A stretch of DNA of 10,812 bases from Bacteroidales bacterium (GCA_028701945.1 JAQVPT010000067.1:2196-13007), one strand, 5' to 3'; shown: positions 1-7,473, counted from the first letter of the stretch. Notes: generated by a model from the letters alone, not told the origin. Translations and numbers: made by a program.

Positions 1-534
1 TTTTGTCGGTATAAAATTTAAGTTTTGTTGAAGAAAATCCCAAAACTCAGAAGGTTTTAAATCTGTATAAACTGTTTGTGACAAACCTTGTGCCTTTTTA
101 ATATTACGCTTACAATTTTGATTATATCCAGAAAAAATCTCTTTATAAGATCCTTGTAAAGACAGTAAATAGTTTGGTCTTAATTTCTCAGAATTTTGCT
201 CAAAACAATTACCCGAATTGAATTGTAATCGATAAAAATTATATGGAATTTTATTTAAAAATTGTTGAAAAAGATGGTCTGTTATTTCGAGGTCAGAAAA
301 AACTCCTAATTGTTGCGAAAGACAAGGTTGTGTAAGGTATTTAAAACCATATTTTGATTTAACAGGTAGTGGCATTAAAAATTGATAATCATTAGTAACA
401 AGAGCTTCCCAATTAGGCGAAACAATATCGAGATACCAAGACATGGCATAAACAGTTCCGTTGAGGGAGTGATTGATTTTATCATCCCACAGAATTTTGT
501 TTATTTCATTATGTTTCAGGTAATTTATTTCCAT
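1..534 (-). CDS. FemAB/GNAT-like acyltransferase-fold protein, N-terminal part (runs off left edge)
   Basis: Reading the minus strand from the ATG at 534-532 gives 178 codons without a stop up to base 1, so the gene continues outside the window and only the N-terminal part is visible. The frame is closed upstream by a stop at 583-585, and this is the first ATG after it. The protein begins MEINYLKHNEINK and contains GTVYAMSWYLD (about residues 26-36), LMPLPVKSKYGFKYL (53-67) and a basic stretch YNQNCKRNIKKA (137-148). A short N-terminal half followed by an N-x-x-N-x-R-N-I-x-K-A segment resembles the FemAB/acetyltransferase-6 branch of the GNAT superfamily, which is common in Bacteroidota. The acyl-CoA-binding half would lie outside the window, so function is inferred from resemblance only. 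There is no signal peptide, so it is probably cytoplasmic. It starts 28 bp after the MORN-repeat gene stop on the same strand and is probably co-transcribed. Substrate unknown. Confidence 0.72.
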   Translation of the reverse strand, partial: MEINYLKHNEINKILWDDKINHSLNGTVYAMSWYLDIVSPNWEALVTNDYQFLMPLPVKSKYGFKYLTQPCLSQQLGVFSDLEITDHLFQQFLNKIPYNFYRLQFNSGNCFEQNSEKLRPNYLLSLQGSYKEIFSGYNQNCKRNIKKAQGLSQTVYTDLKPSEFWDFLQQNLNFIPTK

Positions 535-562
535 TCTCAGCCGAAAAAAGATTTGTTTTGTA

Positions 563-2119
563 TTATCTCCATCCTCCTTTTTTTAGTTTTCGTCCATCAA
601 TTTCAATTAGCTCATCGTTTCGGTAGGTAAAAGTCATATATGGAGAACCGTCAGAGTTAAATTTTTTCCAATCTTTATGTTTGCCACCTGCTCGATAATC
701 TCCGATAAGCTCAATATTGCCATTTGGATAATACCATTTGTGTGTTCCGTCGGCATCGCCTTTGCGATATTTGCCTATAAACCTTAGCTGTCCAGTTTCG
801 GAATAATAGTGTTTCCATTCACCGTCTTTTTCGCCAAGCTCGTACGAACCTTCTTCAATCATATCACCAACGGCATAAAACCATTCGCCGATTCGGACAT
901 CATCAAAATATTCTCCTTTTAAAATCACATTTTCAATTGAATCGTACTCAAAATAGGCACCTTCAAGTTTTCCTCTAAGATAAGCTTCTTCACGTTTTTT
1001 TATCCCATTAGGATAATACCAGATCCATTCTCTATCGGGCTTATCTTGATTAAAAAAACCTTCCATTTCTAACTTCCCATCTTGGTAATAGTATTTCCAA
1101 ATCCCGTCCCGCTTGCCTTCGATATAATTACCAACAGCATAAAAATATTCATTATACTCATCATATAATTTCCACTCACCTGTACGATTTCCATTTGTGT
1201 CGAATAAACCTTCGCCAAGCAAAATACTTTGAGATGTATATTCTTTTATTTTAGTTAATTTTCCGTTGGTATCGTACTCTTTATGAATCCCTACTGGCAT
1301 ATCCTCCAAAAAAGCTCCTTCGTATTGAATTTTTCCATTCTCATGATATAATTTTTTGACTTCTGCTTTCAGAATAATTTCGTCTTCGGGCTTAGGAACA
1401 AATATTTCTCCATCTACATATTTACGCTCTACTGTCATTTTTTCGGCAAGATTGTATTCGCGATATATTCCGTGCAATATCCCATTGAAATAATTCAATT
1501 CTGTTTTTTTATTGCCATTCGGATAAAATTCTATCCACTTACCGTGTTTTTTCTTTTCTGAATTAAATCTATTAATTTTTTCGCTTTCAATACGATATCC
1601 GTTATAATATTTAAAAAGATTAATTGCGAGACTGTCTTTGTTAAATTCTCTTGCTTTTCCGCTTTTTATGCCATTTTTATATTGATACTCAAACTTAAGA
1701 TATCCGGCTGTATCATAATAATATGACATTCCTTCTTTTTGTCCGTTTAGATAAAGTTCTCTTGATGTCAGATAATATATCTTCACCGAATCGGAGGTAT
1801 AATAGAAATTATAAGTACTACTGTAACCGTTTTTTTTATCATTTCGATATGTAATAGCTTCGGCAAGTTGTCCGTCAGAATGATAAAAGTTCCAAATACT
1901 GTCAAGTTCATAATATAATCTTTTACCAACAGATTTTAATGTGCCGTTTTCGTAATAGTTCTTCCAATAACCGTCAGGTTTGCCGTTTACCATTGTTCCT
2001 TCGCCCGAAACACTGCCGTTTGGATAATAAAAACGATTAAATCCGTCTGGGTCTATATCCTGTGAATACAAACTTGCTGTTGTAAAACTAATTACCAGTA
2101 TGAATAATAATCTTTTCAT
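563..2119 (-). CDS. Exported MORN-variant repeat protein (MORN_2 family, YwqK-like)
   Basis: This 518-residue protein opens with a hydrophobic signal peptide (MKRLLFILVISFTTASLYSQ, residues 1-20) and is otherwise built of MORN-variant repeats. These recur as G-x-W-K-x-Y-Y-x-(N/D)-G-x-L followed by G-x-F/Y, for example DGYWKNYYENGTLKSVG (49-65), KHGKWIEFYPNGNKK (191-205), RDGIWKYYYQDGKLEMEG (337-354) and KDGEWKHYYSETGQLRFIG (431-449). The aromatic-rich repeats should form an elongated beta sheet. There is no lipobox cysteine, so the mature protein is likely periplasmic or surface-exposed. Databases often name relatives 'YwqK family antitoxin', but no toxin gene is present here and a scaffold or binding role is as likely. 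No enzymatic motif is visible. It lies 97 bp downstream of mfd and 28 bp upstream of the FemAB/GNAT-like gene. A near-match to the -7 element (AATATTTG) occurs about 15 nt before the ATG, so it may also have its own promoter. Confidence 0.88.
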   Translation of the reverse strand: MKRLLFILVISFTTASLYSQDIDPDGFNRFYYPNGSVSGEGTMVNGKPDGYWKNYYENGTLKSVGKRLYYELDSIWNFYHSDGQLAEAITYRNDKKNGYSSTYNFYYTSDSVKIYYLTSRELYLNGQKEGMSYYYDTAGYLKFEYQYKNGIKSGKAREFNKDSLAINLFKYYNGYRIESEKINRFNSEKKKHGKWIEFYPNGNKKTELNYFNGILHGIYREYNLAEKMTVERKYVDGEIFVPKPEDEIILKAEVKKLYHENGKIQYEGAFLEDMPVGIHKEYDTNGKLTKIKEYTSQSILLGEGLFDTNGNRTGEWKLYDEYNEYFYAVGNYIEGKRDGIWKYYYQDGKLEMEGFFNQDKPDREWIWYYPNGIKKREEAYLRGKLEGAYFEYDSIENVILKGEYFDDVRIGEWFYAVGDMIEEGSYELGEKDGEWKHYYSETGQLRFIGKYRKGDADGTHKWYYPNGNIELIGDYRAGGKHKDWKKFNSDGSPYMTFTYRNDELIEIDGRKLKKGGWR

Positions 2120-2160
2120 CGTTGTAAAATTAGCAAATATTATTAAAATGAAAGAAAACT

Positions 2161-2206
2161 ATTAAATTCCTTCATTCAATTGCAGCAATTTAATTAAATT
2201 CCTTCA
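2161..2206. repeat. Two 14-bp direct repeats flanking a 13-bp dyad, between mfd and the MORN gene
   Basis: ATTAAATTCCTTCA occurs exactly at 2161-2174 and again at 2193-2206, 32 bp apart start to start, or about three helical turns. Between them, AATTGC (2178-2183) and GCAATT (2185-2190) form a perfect inverted repeat around one base. The structure lies in the 97-bp gap after the mfd stop and upstream of the MORN gene. It resembles an operator more than a terminator, because the stem is AT-rich and there is no T-tract. Regulation is inference. Confidence 0.5.
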
Positions 2207-2214
2207 AAGGTGGT

Positions 2215-5200
2215 CTATTCATTTAATGATTTATCTACAAATTCCGATACTTTTGCCAACTCTGTCATTAGTTTGCTAATAGAATCGACATTTGATATTC
2301 TCAGTGTAAGTTTTTCTTTATTTTCTTTGATAATTATATCTTTAGGATTTTGTTGAATGTACATTAATATTTTAGCAAAAACTGGAGAAGAGTAGTATGA
2401 CGATTGCTGATTAAGTGGAAAAAATCCAATAAATTCTTTATTTTTGATAATTATTTTTTGAAAACCAAGTTCTATCGCTTCCCATTTAAGTTTAATAATA
2501 TCAAAAAGTTTTTCGGCTTCTGCTGGGATATCACCAAACCTATCAATAATCATTTCGCGATATTTTTCAAGTTCTTCATTAGTTTTTATCTCGTCAAGTT
2601 CTTTATATAATCTTATTCTCTCCGATGTACTGGAAACATAATAATCAGGCAACATTATTTCCAAATCGGTTTCTATCTGACAATCTTTGCCTGAAGATAT
2701 TAGTTTTGCTGATTGATTCTCGTCATTATCAAATAAACCTTTAAATTCTCCTTCTTTAAGTTCGTCGATAGCTTCGTTGAGGATTTTGTTATACGTTTCA
2801 AAACCAATATCAGCAATAAAACCAGATTGCTCGCTACCAAGAATATTCCCAGCACCTCTAATATCAAGGTCTTGTAACGCAATATTTAATCCGCTGCCAA
2901 GTTCGTTAAATTCTTCGATTGCTTTTAATCTGCGTCTTGCCTCAGAAGTAAGCACATTTAGCGGAGGAGCAAGCAAGTAACAAAATGCTTTTTTATTGCT
3001 TCGTCCGACACGTCCACGGAGTTGGTGTAAATCGCTTAACCCAAAGTTGTTGGCGTTATTAATAATAATTGTGTTTGCATTAGGAATGTCAACTCCATTT
3101 TCAATTATAGACGTACTGATTAACACATCGTAATCACCTCGCATATAATCGAGAATAATTTTTTCGAGTTTGTTGCCTTCCATTTGACCATGAGCAACTA
3201 TCGTTTTAACTTCGGGACATATTTTATTTATCAAACTTTCTATTTCATAGATATTTTGGATGCGATTATTTACAAAAAACACTTGTCCATTTCGTCCAAC
3301 TTCGTAGTAAATTGCTTCTCTAATAATCTCGCTATTAAACGAATGTAGCTCAGTCATAATAGGTTGGCGATTAGGCGGCGGAGTGTTTATAACCGACAAA
3401 TCTCTAGCACCCATTAGCGAAAACTGTAAAGTTCGAGGTATTGGAGTTGCAGTAAGAGTTAGCGTATCAACATTCACTTTTAATTGCTTCAGTTTTTCCT
3501 TCATTGCAACACCAAATTTTTGCTCCTCATCAACAATAAAAAGCCCAAGGTCTTTAAACACGACATCTTTATTCATTAATCGATGAGTTCCAATAATGAT
3601 ATCGAGTTTTCCTTGTTTAAGTTCTTCGAGGGTTTTCTTAATTTCTTTACTGCTTTTAAGACGACTAACATACGATACGTTTACTGGCATTTCCTTTAGT
3701 CTTTCTTTAAAAGTTTGATAATGTTGTAAGGCCAGAATTGTTGTAGGTACAAGCACCGCGACCTGCTTACTATCGCAAACAGCTTTAAAAGCTGCTCTGA
3801 TAGCCAGATCTGTTTTGCCAAAACCAACATCTCCGCACACAAGACGATCCATTGGCGTATCTGACTCCATATCTGCCTTAATCATATCGGTTGTTTTGCT
3901 TTGATCAGGAGTGTCTTCATACATAAAAGATGATTCTAACTCGTTTTGCAAATATGAATCGTGAGAAAAAGCATATCCTTTTTGGTCGCGCCGTTGTGCA
4001 TAAAGAACAATAAGATCACGAGCAATATCCTGAATATTCTTTTTGGTTTTTTCTTTAAGACGCTTCCAATGTCCTGAACCTAAACGATGAATTTTTGGTG
4101 CTTCACCGTCTTTGTCGCGATATTTTGATATTCGATGTAATGAGTGAATATTTACAAATAATATGTCATTATTATCGTAAACAATACTTACAACTTCTTG
4201 TACTCGCCCATCGTTATTGATTTTCTGCAAACCACCAAATTTACCAACTCCGTTATCGACATGAACAACATAATCGCCTGGACGCAATGATGTTAATTCT
4301 TGAATTGTGATAGCTTCTTTTGTTGTGGTTTTCTTAGTTTTATAACGATGATAACGTTCAAATATCTGATGGTCAGTATATACACATATTCGACTTTGAT
4401 GATCGACAAAACCTTTTTCTATTGTTTTTAATATCGGAAAAAACTGAATATCTTCACCTTTGTCGGTAAAGATATCTCGTAAACGTTGTATTTGTTTCTC
4501 GCTATTGCTTAAAATATAAGTTTTGTAAGCATTAGTGTTATTCTCTTTAAGATTTTCAATTAGCAAATCAAATTGTTTGTTAAACGCTGGTTGAGGCTCA
4601 ATGCTAAATTTTATTTCATGCGTAGAATTATAAATTGAGCGAGGTGCAAATTCAACCAACTGAAAGTTTTTCATTTCACCATTAAATTCTGACGGAGACA
4701 ACAAACTTGTTTCTGGATTTACTATGCAAATATCATCTTCTTCAATTTCTTGATTATCGGTTTCAGCAAAACGAATTTTTGCAGCTTCCCAAGTTTTTTC
4801 AAGTTGATCTTTAATCATTTCGGGTTGCTCAAGCCAAATCTTACAATTTTTATTAATAAAATCGAAAAATGAAACTTTGTCTTCTTCAATCAGATGTTCG
4901 TGAATATTTGGAATAATTGAGATTATCTTGTGTTTGCCAGTTGACAACTGCGTGTTTGGGTCAAAACTACGAATACTTTCAACCTCATCACCAAAAAAGT
5001 CGATACGATACGGTTCTTCATGACTAAAAGAAAAAACATCAATTATACTCCCACGAATAGAGAAGGTACCTGGTTCATAAACAAAATCATTGTGCTGAAA
5101 ACCATATTCATTCAGAACATCTATGATGAAATCCATTGGTAATTTTTCGCCGAGATGAATGTCTAAGGTGTTTTTTTTAAGTTCTTTACTATCAACGACT

Positions 5201-5607
5201 TTTTCGATTACTGCTCCTGGATAAGTAACTATAATGTATGGTTTTTTACCAGTTTTAAGTTTATTTAGCACCTCAGTTTTGAGAATAATATTAGTACGGT
5301 CAGTTTTTAAATATTCGACAGATCGTTTATATGCACTTGGATAAAAAAGGACATATTCTTCGCCAAGTATAGTTATAAGGTCATCAAAAAAATATGATGC
5401 TGATTCTTTGTCGGGAAACAATAGACACGATAGATGCTTTTCTTGCAAAAAAACAGATGTAAACAAAAACGCCTTTGATGAACCAGCAAGCCCCTGAACA
5501 ATTATATTTTCTTTGTTGTCAGAAGTTTTTAGTAAATCAAAAAGCATTTGCCGTTTGGCTGCTGTCGATGAATTCCCAACAAAAATTTCATTAACCAAAT
5601 TTTTCAT
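2215..5607 (-). CDS. mfd: Transcription-repair coupling factor Mfd
   Basis: Mfd is an ATP-driven DNA translocase that removes RNA polymerase stalled at DNA lesions and recruits UvrA for nucleotide excision repair. The 1130-residue length fits the family (about 1150 in E. coli). The N-terminal UvrB-homology module is present (about 1-340), with a degenerate Walker A (GLAGSSKAF, 39-47), as expected for its inactive ATPase fold. The RNA-polymerase-interacting domain follows at about 435-500 (LRPGDYVVHVDNGVGKFGGL). The translocase domains carry Walker A GDVGFGKT (592-599), the DEEQ box (693-696), TATPIPRTL (719-727) and the TRG-type HQLRGRVGRS (861-870). A C-terminal TRCF domain covers about 980-1120. 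All key motifs are intact. The ATG at 5607 gives the full N-terminus. A -7 promoter match ends 4 nt before it, which is unusually close. It is the first gene of a probable minus-strand unit with the MORN and FemAB/GNAT-like genes. Confidence 0.98.
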   Translation of the reverse strand: MKNLVNEIFVGNSSTAAKRQMLFDLLKTSDNKENIIVQGLAGSSKAFLFTSVFLQEKHLSCLLFPDKESASYFFDDLITILGEEYVLFYPSAYKRSVEYLKTDRTNIILKTEVLNKLKTGKKPYIIVTYPGAVIEKVVDSKELKKNTLDIHLGEKLPMDFIIDVLNEYGFQHNDFVYEPGTFSIRGSIIDVFSFSHEEPYRIDFFGDEVESIRSFDPNTQLSTGKHKIISIIPNIHEHLIEEDKVSFFDFINKNCKIWLEQPEMIKDQLEKTWEAAKIRFAETDNQEIEEDDICIVNPETSLLSPSEFNGEMKNFQLVEFAPRSIYNSTHEIKFSIEPQPAFNKQFDLLIENLKENNTNAYKTYILSNSEKQIQRLRDIFTDKGEDIQFFPILKTIEKGFVDHQSRICVYTDHQIFERYHRYKTKKTTTKEAITIQELTSLRPGDYVVHVDNGVGKFGGLQKINNDGRVQEVVSIVYDNNDILFVNIHSLHRISKYRDKDGEAPKIHRLGSGHWKRLKEKTKKNIQDIARDLIVLYAQRRDQKGYAFSHDSYLQNELESSFMYEDTPDQSKTTDMIKADMESDTPMDRLVCGDVGFGKTDLAIRAAFKAVCDSKQVAVLVPTTILALQHYQTFKERLKEMPVNVSYVSRLKSSKEIKKTLEELKQGKLDIIIGTHRLMNKDVVFKDLGLFIVDEEQKFGVAMKEKLKQLKVNVDTLTLTATPIPRTLQFSLMGARDLSVINTPPPNRQPIMTELHSFNSEIIREAIYYEVGRNGQVFFVNNRIQNIYEIESLINKICPEVKTIVAHGQMEGNKLEKIILDYMRGDYDVLISTSIIENGVDIPNANTIIINNANNFGLSDLHQLRGRVGRSNKKAFCYLLAPPLNVLTSEARRRLKAIEEFNELGSGLNIALQDLDIRGAGNILGSEQSGFIADIGFETYNKILNEAIDELKEGEFKGLFDNDENQSAKLISSGKDCQIETDLEIMLPDYYVSSTSERIRLYKELDEIKTNEELEKYREMIIDRFGDIPAEAEKLFDIIKLKWEAIELGFQKIIIKNKEFIGFFPLNQQSSYYSSPVFAKILMYIQQNPKDIIIKENKEKLTLRISNVDSISKLMTELAKVSEFVDKSLNE

Positions 5608-5611
5608 TTTG

Positions 5612-5619
5612 CAAAGATA
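5612..5619 (-). promoter_or_regulatory. Candidate -7 promoter element of mfd
   Basis: The minus strand reads TATCTTTG, a perfect match to the Bacteroidota -7 consensus TAnnTTTG, then CAAA and the mfd ATG. No TTG-type -33 element is seen at the usual 19-21 bp spacing, so support is partial. If used, transcription would begin at or next to the start codon. Confidence 0.45.
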
Positions 5620-5749
5620 AGGTTTTGAAATAAATGTGGTGAGAAAATTTTAGGTGATTATGGGAGATTTGGATTTTTGTGCAATATATTCGGGGTTGAA
5701 GATATTACGGTTAAAGTATTTTGTACATTGATAAGTTAAAAACTATAAG

Positions 5750-5806
5750 AAACAAACCGACTAATTGCTGTAATTTGTTTTGATATTGCAATATGCCGGT
5801 TTGTTT
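5750..5806. terminator. Long-armed inverted repeat downstream of the lipoprotein pair; possible terminator
   Basis: AAACAAACCG (5750-5759) and CGGTTTGTTT (5797-5806) are perfect 10-base inverted arms enclosing 37 nt. Inside the loop lies a second, perfect 12-bp palindrome, ATATTGCAATAT (5783-5794). The structure begins 18 bp after the stop of the downstream lipoprotein gene and ends about 140 bp before the mfd start. The 3' side on the minus strand is only moderately T-rich, so a factor-independent terminator is plausible but not clear-cut. A protein-binding site is the alternative. Confidence 0.45.
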
Positions 5807-5824
5807 TGAAGTTTTATTTAACTA

Positions 5825-6331
5825 TTATTGTTTTTCGTATGTCCACGTTGAAGTAGATGTTGAGAAACTAGTAGGTGTAGTACTGTTATCATCATAATCT
5901 TTCCACGAAGATGTGTTTTCAAAGACTAATTCTTTGTTAGCAAGTTTTTTGATATTATATAAATCATCACTATAAAAATTTATTTGTTCTTTGCCTTTTG
6001 CTCCATCAATCCAGGACCAATAAGATGTATGTTCTTCAGTATCACCGTCATTTGTTTCTTTGTAAGTGTATGTTCCATCTTTGTCTATTATTAATGTTCG
6101 ACTGTATGGATAACTTCCATAAGCTGTTATCATTGTTGTCCCGTCATAAGTAGATGTTGTTATTCCAGAAGTAGATGTTCTTTCATACGAGTATGCTACT
6201 AATTTCCACTCACCTGTTATTCTTGCATTTTTAGATTTAAGCGAAAGTGCTGGTCCATCTTCATACTTTTTACAACTCGAAAAAGTTAAACCAAACATTA
6301 CTAAAATTAAAATAAATACTTTTGTTTTCAT
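5825..6331 (-). CDS. Small lipocalin-like lipoprotein, copy 1 (downstream)
   Basis: This 168-residue protein has a type II signal peptide: MKTKVFILILVMFGLTFSSC with the lipid-attachment cysteine at residue 20. The mature protein begins CKKYEDGPA. Acidic residues soon after the cysteine resemble the Bacteroidota lipoprotein export signal, so surface display is possible (inference). The body has TGEWKLVAYS (39-48), TLIIDKDGTY (79-88), YWSW (104-107) and YNIKKLANKELVFE (125-138). This matches the G-x-W-K strand, central turn and late strands of lipocalin-like small lipoproteins (lipocalin_4/DUF5004-like). The ligand is unknown. The C-terminus is rich in serine and threonine and ends WTYEKQ. It is about 70% identical by hand alignment to the protein encoded at 6449-6952. 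The two genes are tandem, 117 bp apart, and probably arose by duplication. A poly-A run precedes the ATG instead of a Shine-Dalgarno sequence. Confidence 0.88.
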   Translation of the reverse strand: MKTKVFILILVMFGLTFSSCKKYEDGPALSLKSKNARITGEWKLVAYSYERTSTSGITTSTYDGTTMITAYGSYPYSRTLIIDKDGTYTYKETNDGDTEEHTSYWSWIDGAKGKEQINFYSDDLYNIKKLANKELVFENTSSWKDYDDNSTTPTSFSTSTSTWTYEKQ

Positions 6332-6347
6332 AATTTCTGTTTTTTTT

Positions 6348-6384
6348 AATCCTTACTCATATGGCTTTTCAGGCTCCGCCGTTT
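6348..6384 (-). promoter_or_regulatory. Conserved leader element, copy 1
   Basis: This 37-nt block upstream of the downstream lipoprotein gene matches 6970-7006 at 33 of 37 positions. On the minus strand it contains GGCGGAGCCTGAAAAGCC, then a G-A-rich stretch leading into the poly-A run before the ATG. It is non-coding and as well conserved as the best coding parts, so it may be a leader or binding site, or simply the edge of the duplication. Confidence 0.5.
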
Positions 6385-6448
6385 AAATTCGCATTATTTC
6401 ATTAAAATTGATATTATTAATCAATTAGATTGAATTTTATTAATTTCA

Positions 6449-6952
6449 TTATTGTTTTTCGTATGTCCAAGTAGTATTAGTGGTTGAAAAGTAAGTAGGG
6501 GTAGTGCTGTTGTCATCAAAAGATTTGTAAGAGTAAGTTTGTTCTAAGATTAATTCTTTATTTTTAAGTTGTTTGATATTATATATATCACCATCCAATA
6601 TTATTTGTTCTTTACTTGTCGTTCCATTGAACCACGACCAGTACTTTGTATCTTCATACGAATGATTTTCATATGTGCTTTTAGAATTGTATGTTCCATC
6701 TTTATCTATTATCAATGTATAACTGTACGAATAACTTCCATCTGATGTTGTCATTGTTGTCCCGTTATATGATTCGGTTGATGTTCCCGAACTTGATGTT
6801 TCTTCATTTGAGTATGCTACTAATTTCCACTCACCTGTTAATCTTGCATTTTTGGATTTGAAAGAGATTGCTGGTCCATCTTCATACTTTTTACAACTCG
6901 AAAAAGTTAAACCAAACATTACTAAAATCAAAATAAATACTTTTGTTTTCAT
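6449..6952 (-). CDS. Small lipocalin-like lipoprotein, copy 2 (upstream)
   Basis: This 167-residue paralogue of the protein at 5825-6331 has an identical first 28 residues, including the lipobox cysteine at position 20 (FSSC, then KKYEDGPA). Both proteins also share TGEWKLVAYS (39-48), LIIDKDGTY (80-88), YWSW (104-107), YNIK, DDNSTTPT and the C-terminal WTYEKQ. Differences concentrate at about 49-63, 89-103 and 108-122, which would be loop or ligand-facing parts in a lipocalin-like barrel (inference). It is the upstream member of the pair and has the same 37-nt leader block. A TAAATTTG promoter match lies about 70 nt upstream on the minus strand, so both genes may be transcribed from it. An ordinary predicted outer-membrane lipoprotein of unknown ligand is the safest description. 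Confidence 0.88.
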   Translation of the reverse strand: MKTKVFILILVMFGLTFSSCKKYEDGPAISFKSKNARLTGEWKLVAYSNEETSSSGTSTESYNGTTMTTSDGSYSYSYTLIIDKDGTYNSKSTYENHSYEDTKYWSWFNGTTSKEQIILDGDIYNIKQLKNKELILEQTYSYKSFDDNSTTPTYFSTTNTTWTYEKQ

Positions 6953-6969
6953 ATTTTTTATTTTTTTTT

Positions 6970-7006
6970 AATCCCTACTCTTTTGGCTTTTCAGGTTCCG
7001 CCGTTT
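6970..7006 (-). promoter_or_regulatory. Conserved leader element, copy 2
   Basis: This is the counterpart of 6348-6384, with four mismatches in 37 nt. On the minus strand it carries GGCGGAACCTGAAAAGCC. It is followed by a long A run (T run on the plus strand, about 6961-6969) and then the ATG at 6952. If the TAAATTTG at 7020-7027 is the promoter, the block lies in the 5' untranslated region. Confidence 0.5.
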
Positions 7007-7019
7007 TAAATGTTTAAAT

Positions 7020-7027
7020 CAAATTTA
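7020..7027 (-). promoter_or_regulatory. Candidate -7 promoter element of the lipoprotein pair
   Basis: The minus strand reads TAAATTTG, a perfect TAnnTTTG match, giving a leader of about 60 nt that includes the conserved block. A second perfect match (TACATTTG) lies farther upstream at 7091-7098. Neither has a TTG at the proper -33 spacing, and such matches arise by chance in AT-rich DNA. Confidence 0.3.
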
Positions 7028-7394
7028 CATGTTTCTTTTAATATAATTACTTCGCTTAATCTTAACTAGAATTATTTGTAAATTTTCTTACAAATGTATG
7101 AATATATTAGATATATGTCCATGTTTTTTAAATTAAAAATTTAATATAGATATATTTTAGAATTGTTCTAAATATTTATAATATAGGTTGCTAATGCGAA
7201 TATCATGTATATAATGATTATCAACCTCTTTTATAAGCAAAATTGTATAATCGAATTTCAGAATCTTAATTTAAATATAGCAATGATATTCCTGTTTTGT
7301 GATTATATTGCTATAAGCATTTAATACTAATTTCAGAAATTCAGACTTTTCGCAGTCTCAAACAGGGAAGAAAGTATCCCATCTACCAAAAGCA
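7028..7394. other. AT-rich intergenic stretch without a recognisable gene
   Basis: No convincing open frame, RNA gene or repeat family member is visible here. The only structure is an AT-rich hairpin, ATTTGTAA (7074-7081) with TTACAAAT (7088-7095). The base composition is more AT-rich than in the flanking genes. Confidence 0.5.
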
Positions 7395-7418
7395 GAAGCC
7401 CATAATAAAATGGGCTTC
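7395..7418. repeat. Perfect 9-bp hairpin next to the transposase relic
   Basis: GAAGCCCAT (7395-7403) and ATGGGCTTC (7410-7418) pair perfectly around a 6-nt loop. It ends 2 nt before the transposase relic begins. Neither strand has a strong T-tract after the stem, so it may be a weak terminator or an end structure of an old insertion. Confidence 0.5.
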
Positions 7419-7420
7419 AT

Positions 7421-7473
7421 AATATGATGAAGATTATTTGTGGACTGATTAGAAATTGATTGAAGCTGCCATT
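7421..7473 (+). pseudogene. Relic of the 3' end of an IS200/IS605-type transposase gene
   Basis: This 53-nt segment matches 8471-8523, the end of the intact transposase gene and its 3' flank, at 48 of 53 positions without a gap. In frame it encodes YDEDYLWTD and then TAG at 7450-7452, against YDEDYLWSN and TAG in the intact copy. The similarity continues about 21 nt past the stop (to AAGCTGCCATT), so the duplicated unit included 3' flanking DNA. Upstream of 7421 the similarity ends and the frame meets a stop. It is a non-functional remnant of a second copy. Confidence 0.85.

Noticed and set aside
382..630. Plus-strand open frame of 82 codons near the left edge
   Set aside because: It lies opposite the well-supported FemAB/GNAT-like reading frame and the end of the MORN gene; the protein has no family character.
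563..2119. A toxin-antitoxin system based on the YwqK-like name of the family
   Set aside because: No toxin-like gene is adjacent, and the protein is an exported repeat protein. The name is an inherited database label.
2404..3586. Several 60-68 codon open frames inside mfd on either strand
   Set aside because: They are shadows of a highly conserved gene with all its motifs intact, and none looks like a known protein.
7105..7130. Possible third lipoprotein relic (minus strand ACATGGACATAT resembling the end of the paralogues)
   Set aside because: Only about eight bases match and the similarity does not extend upstream; chance is likely in AT-rich DNA.
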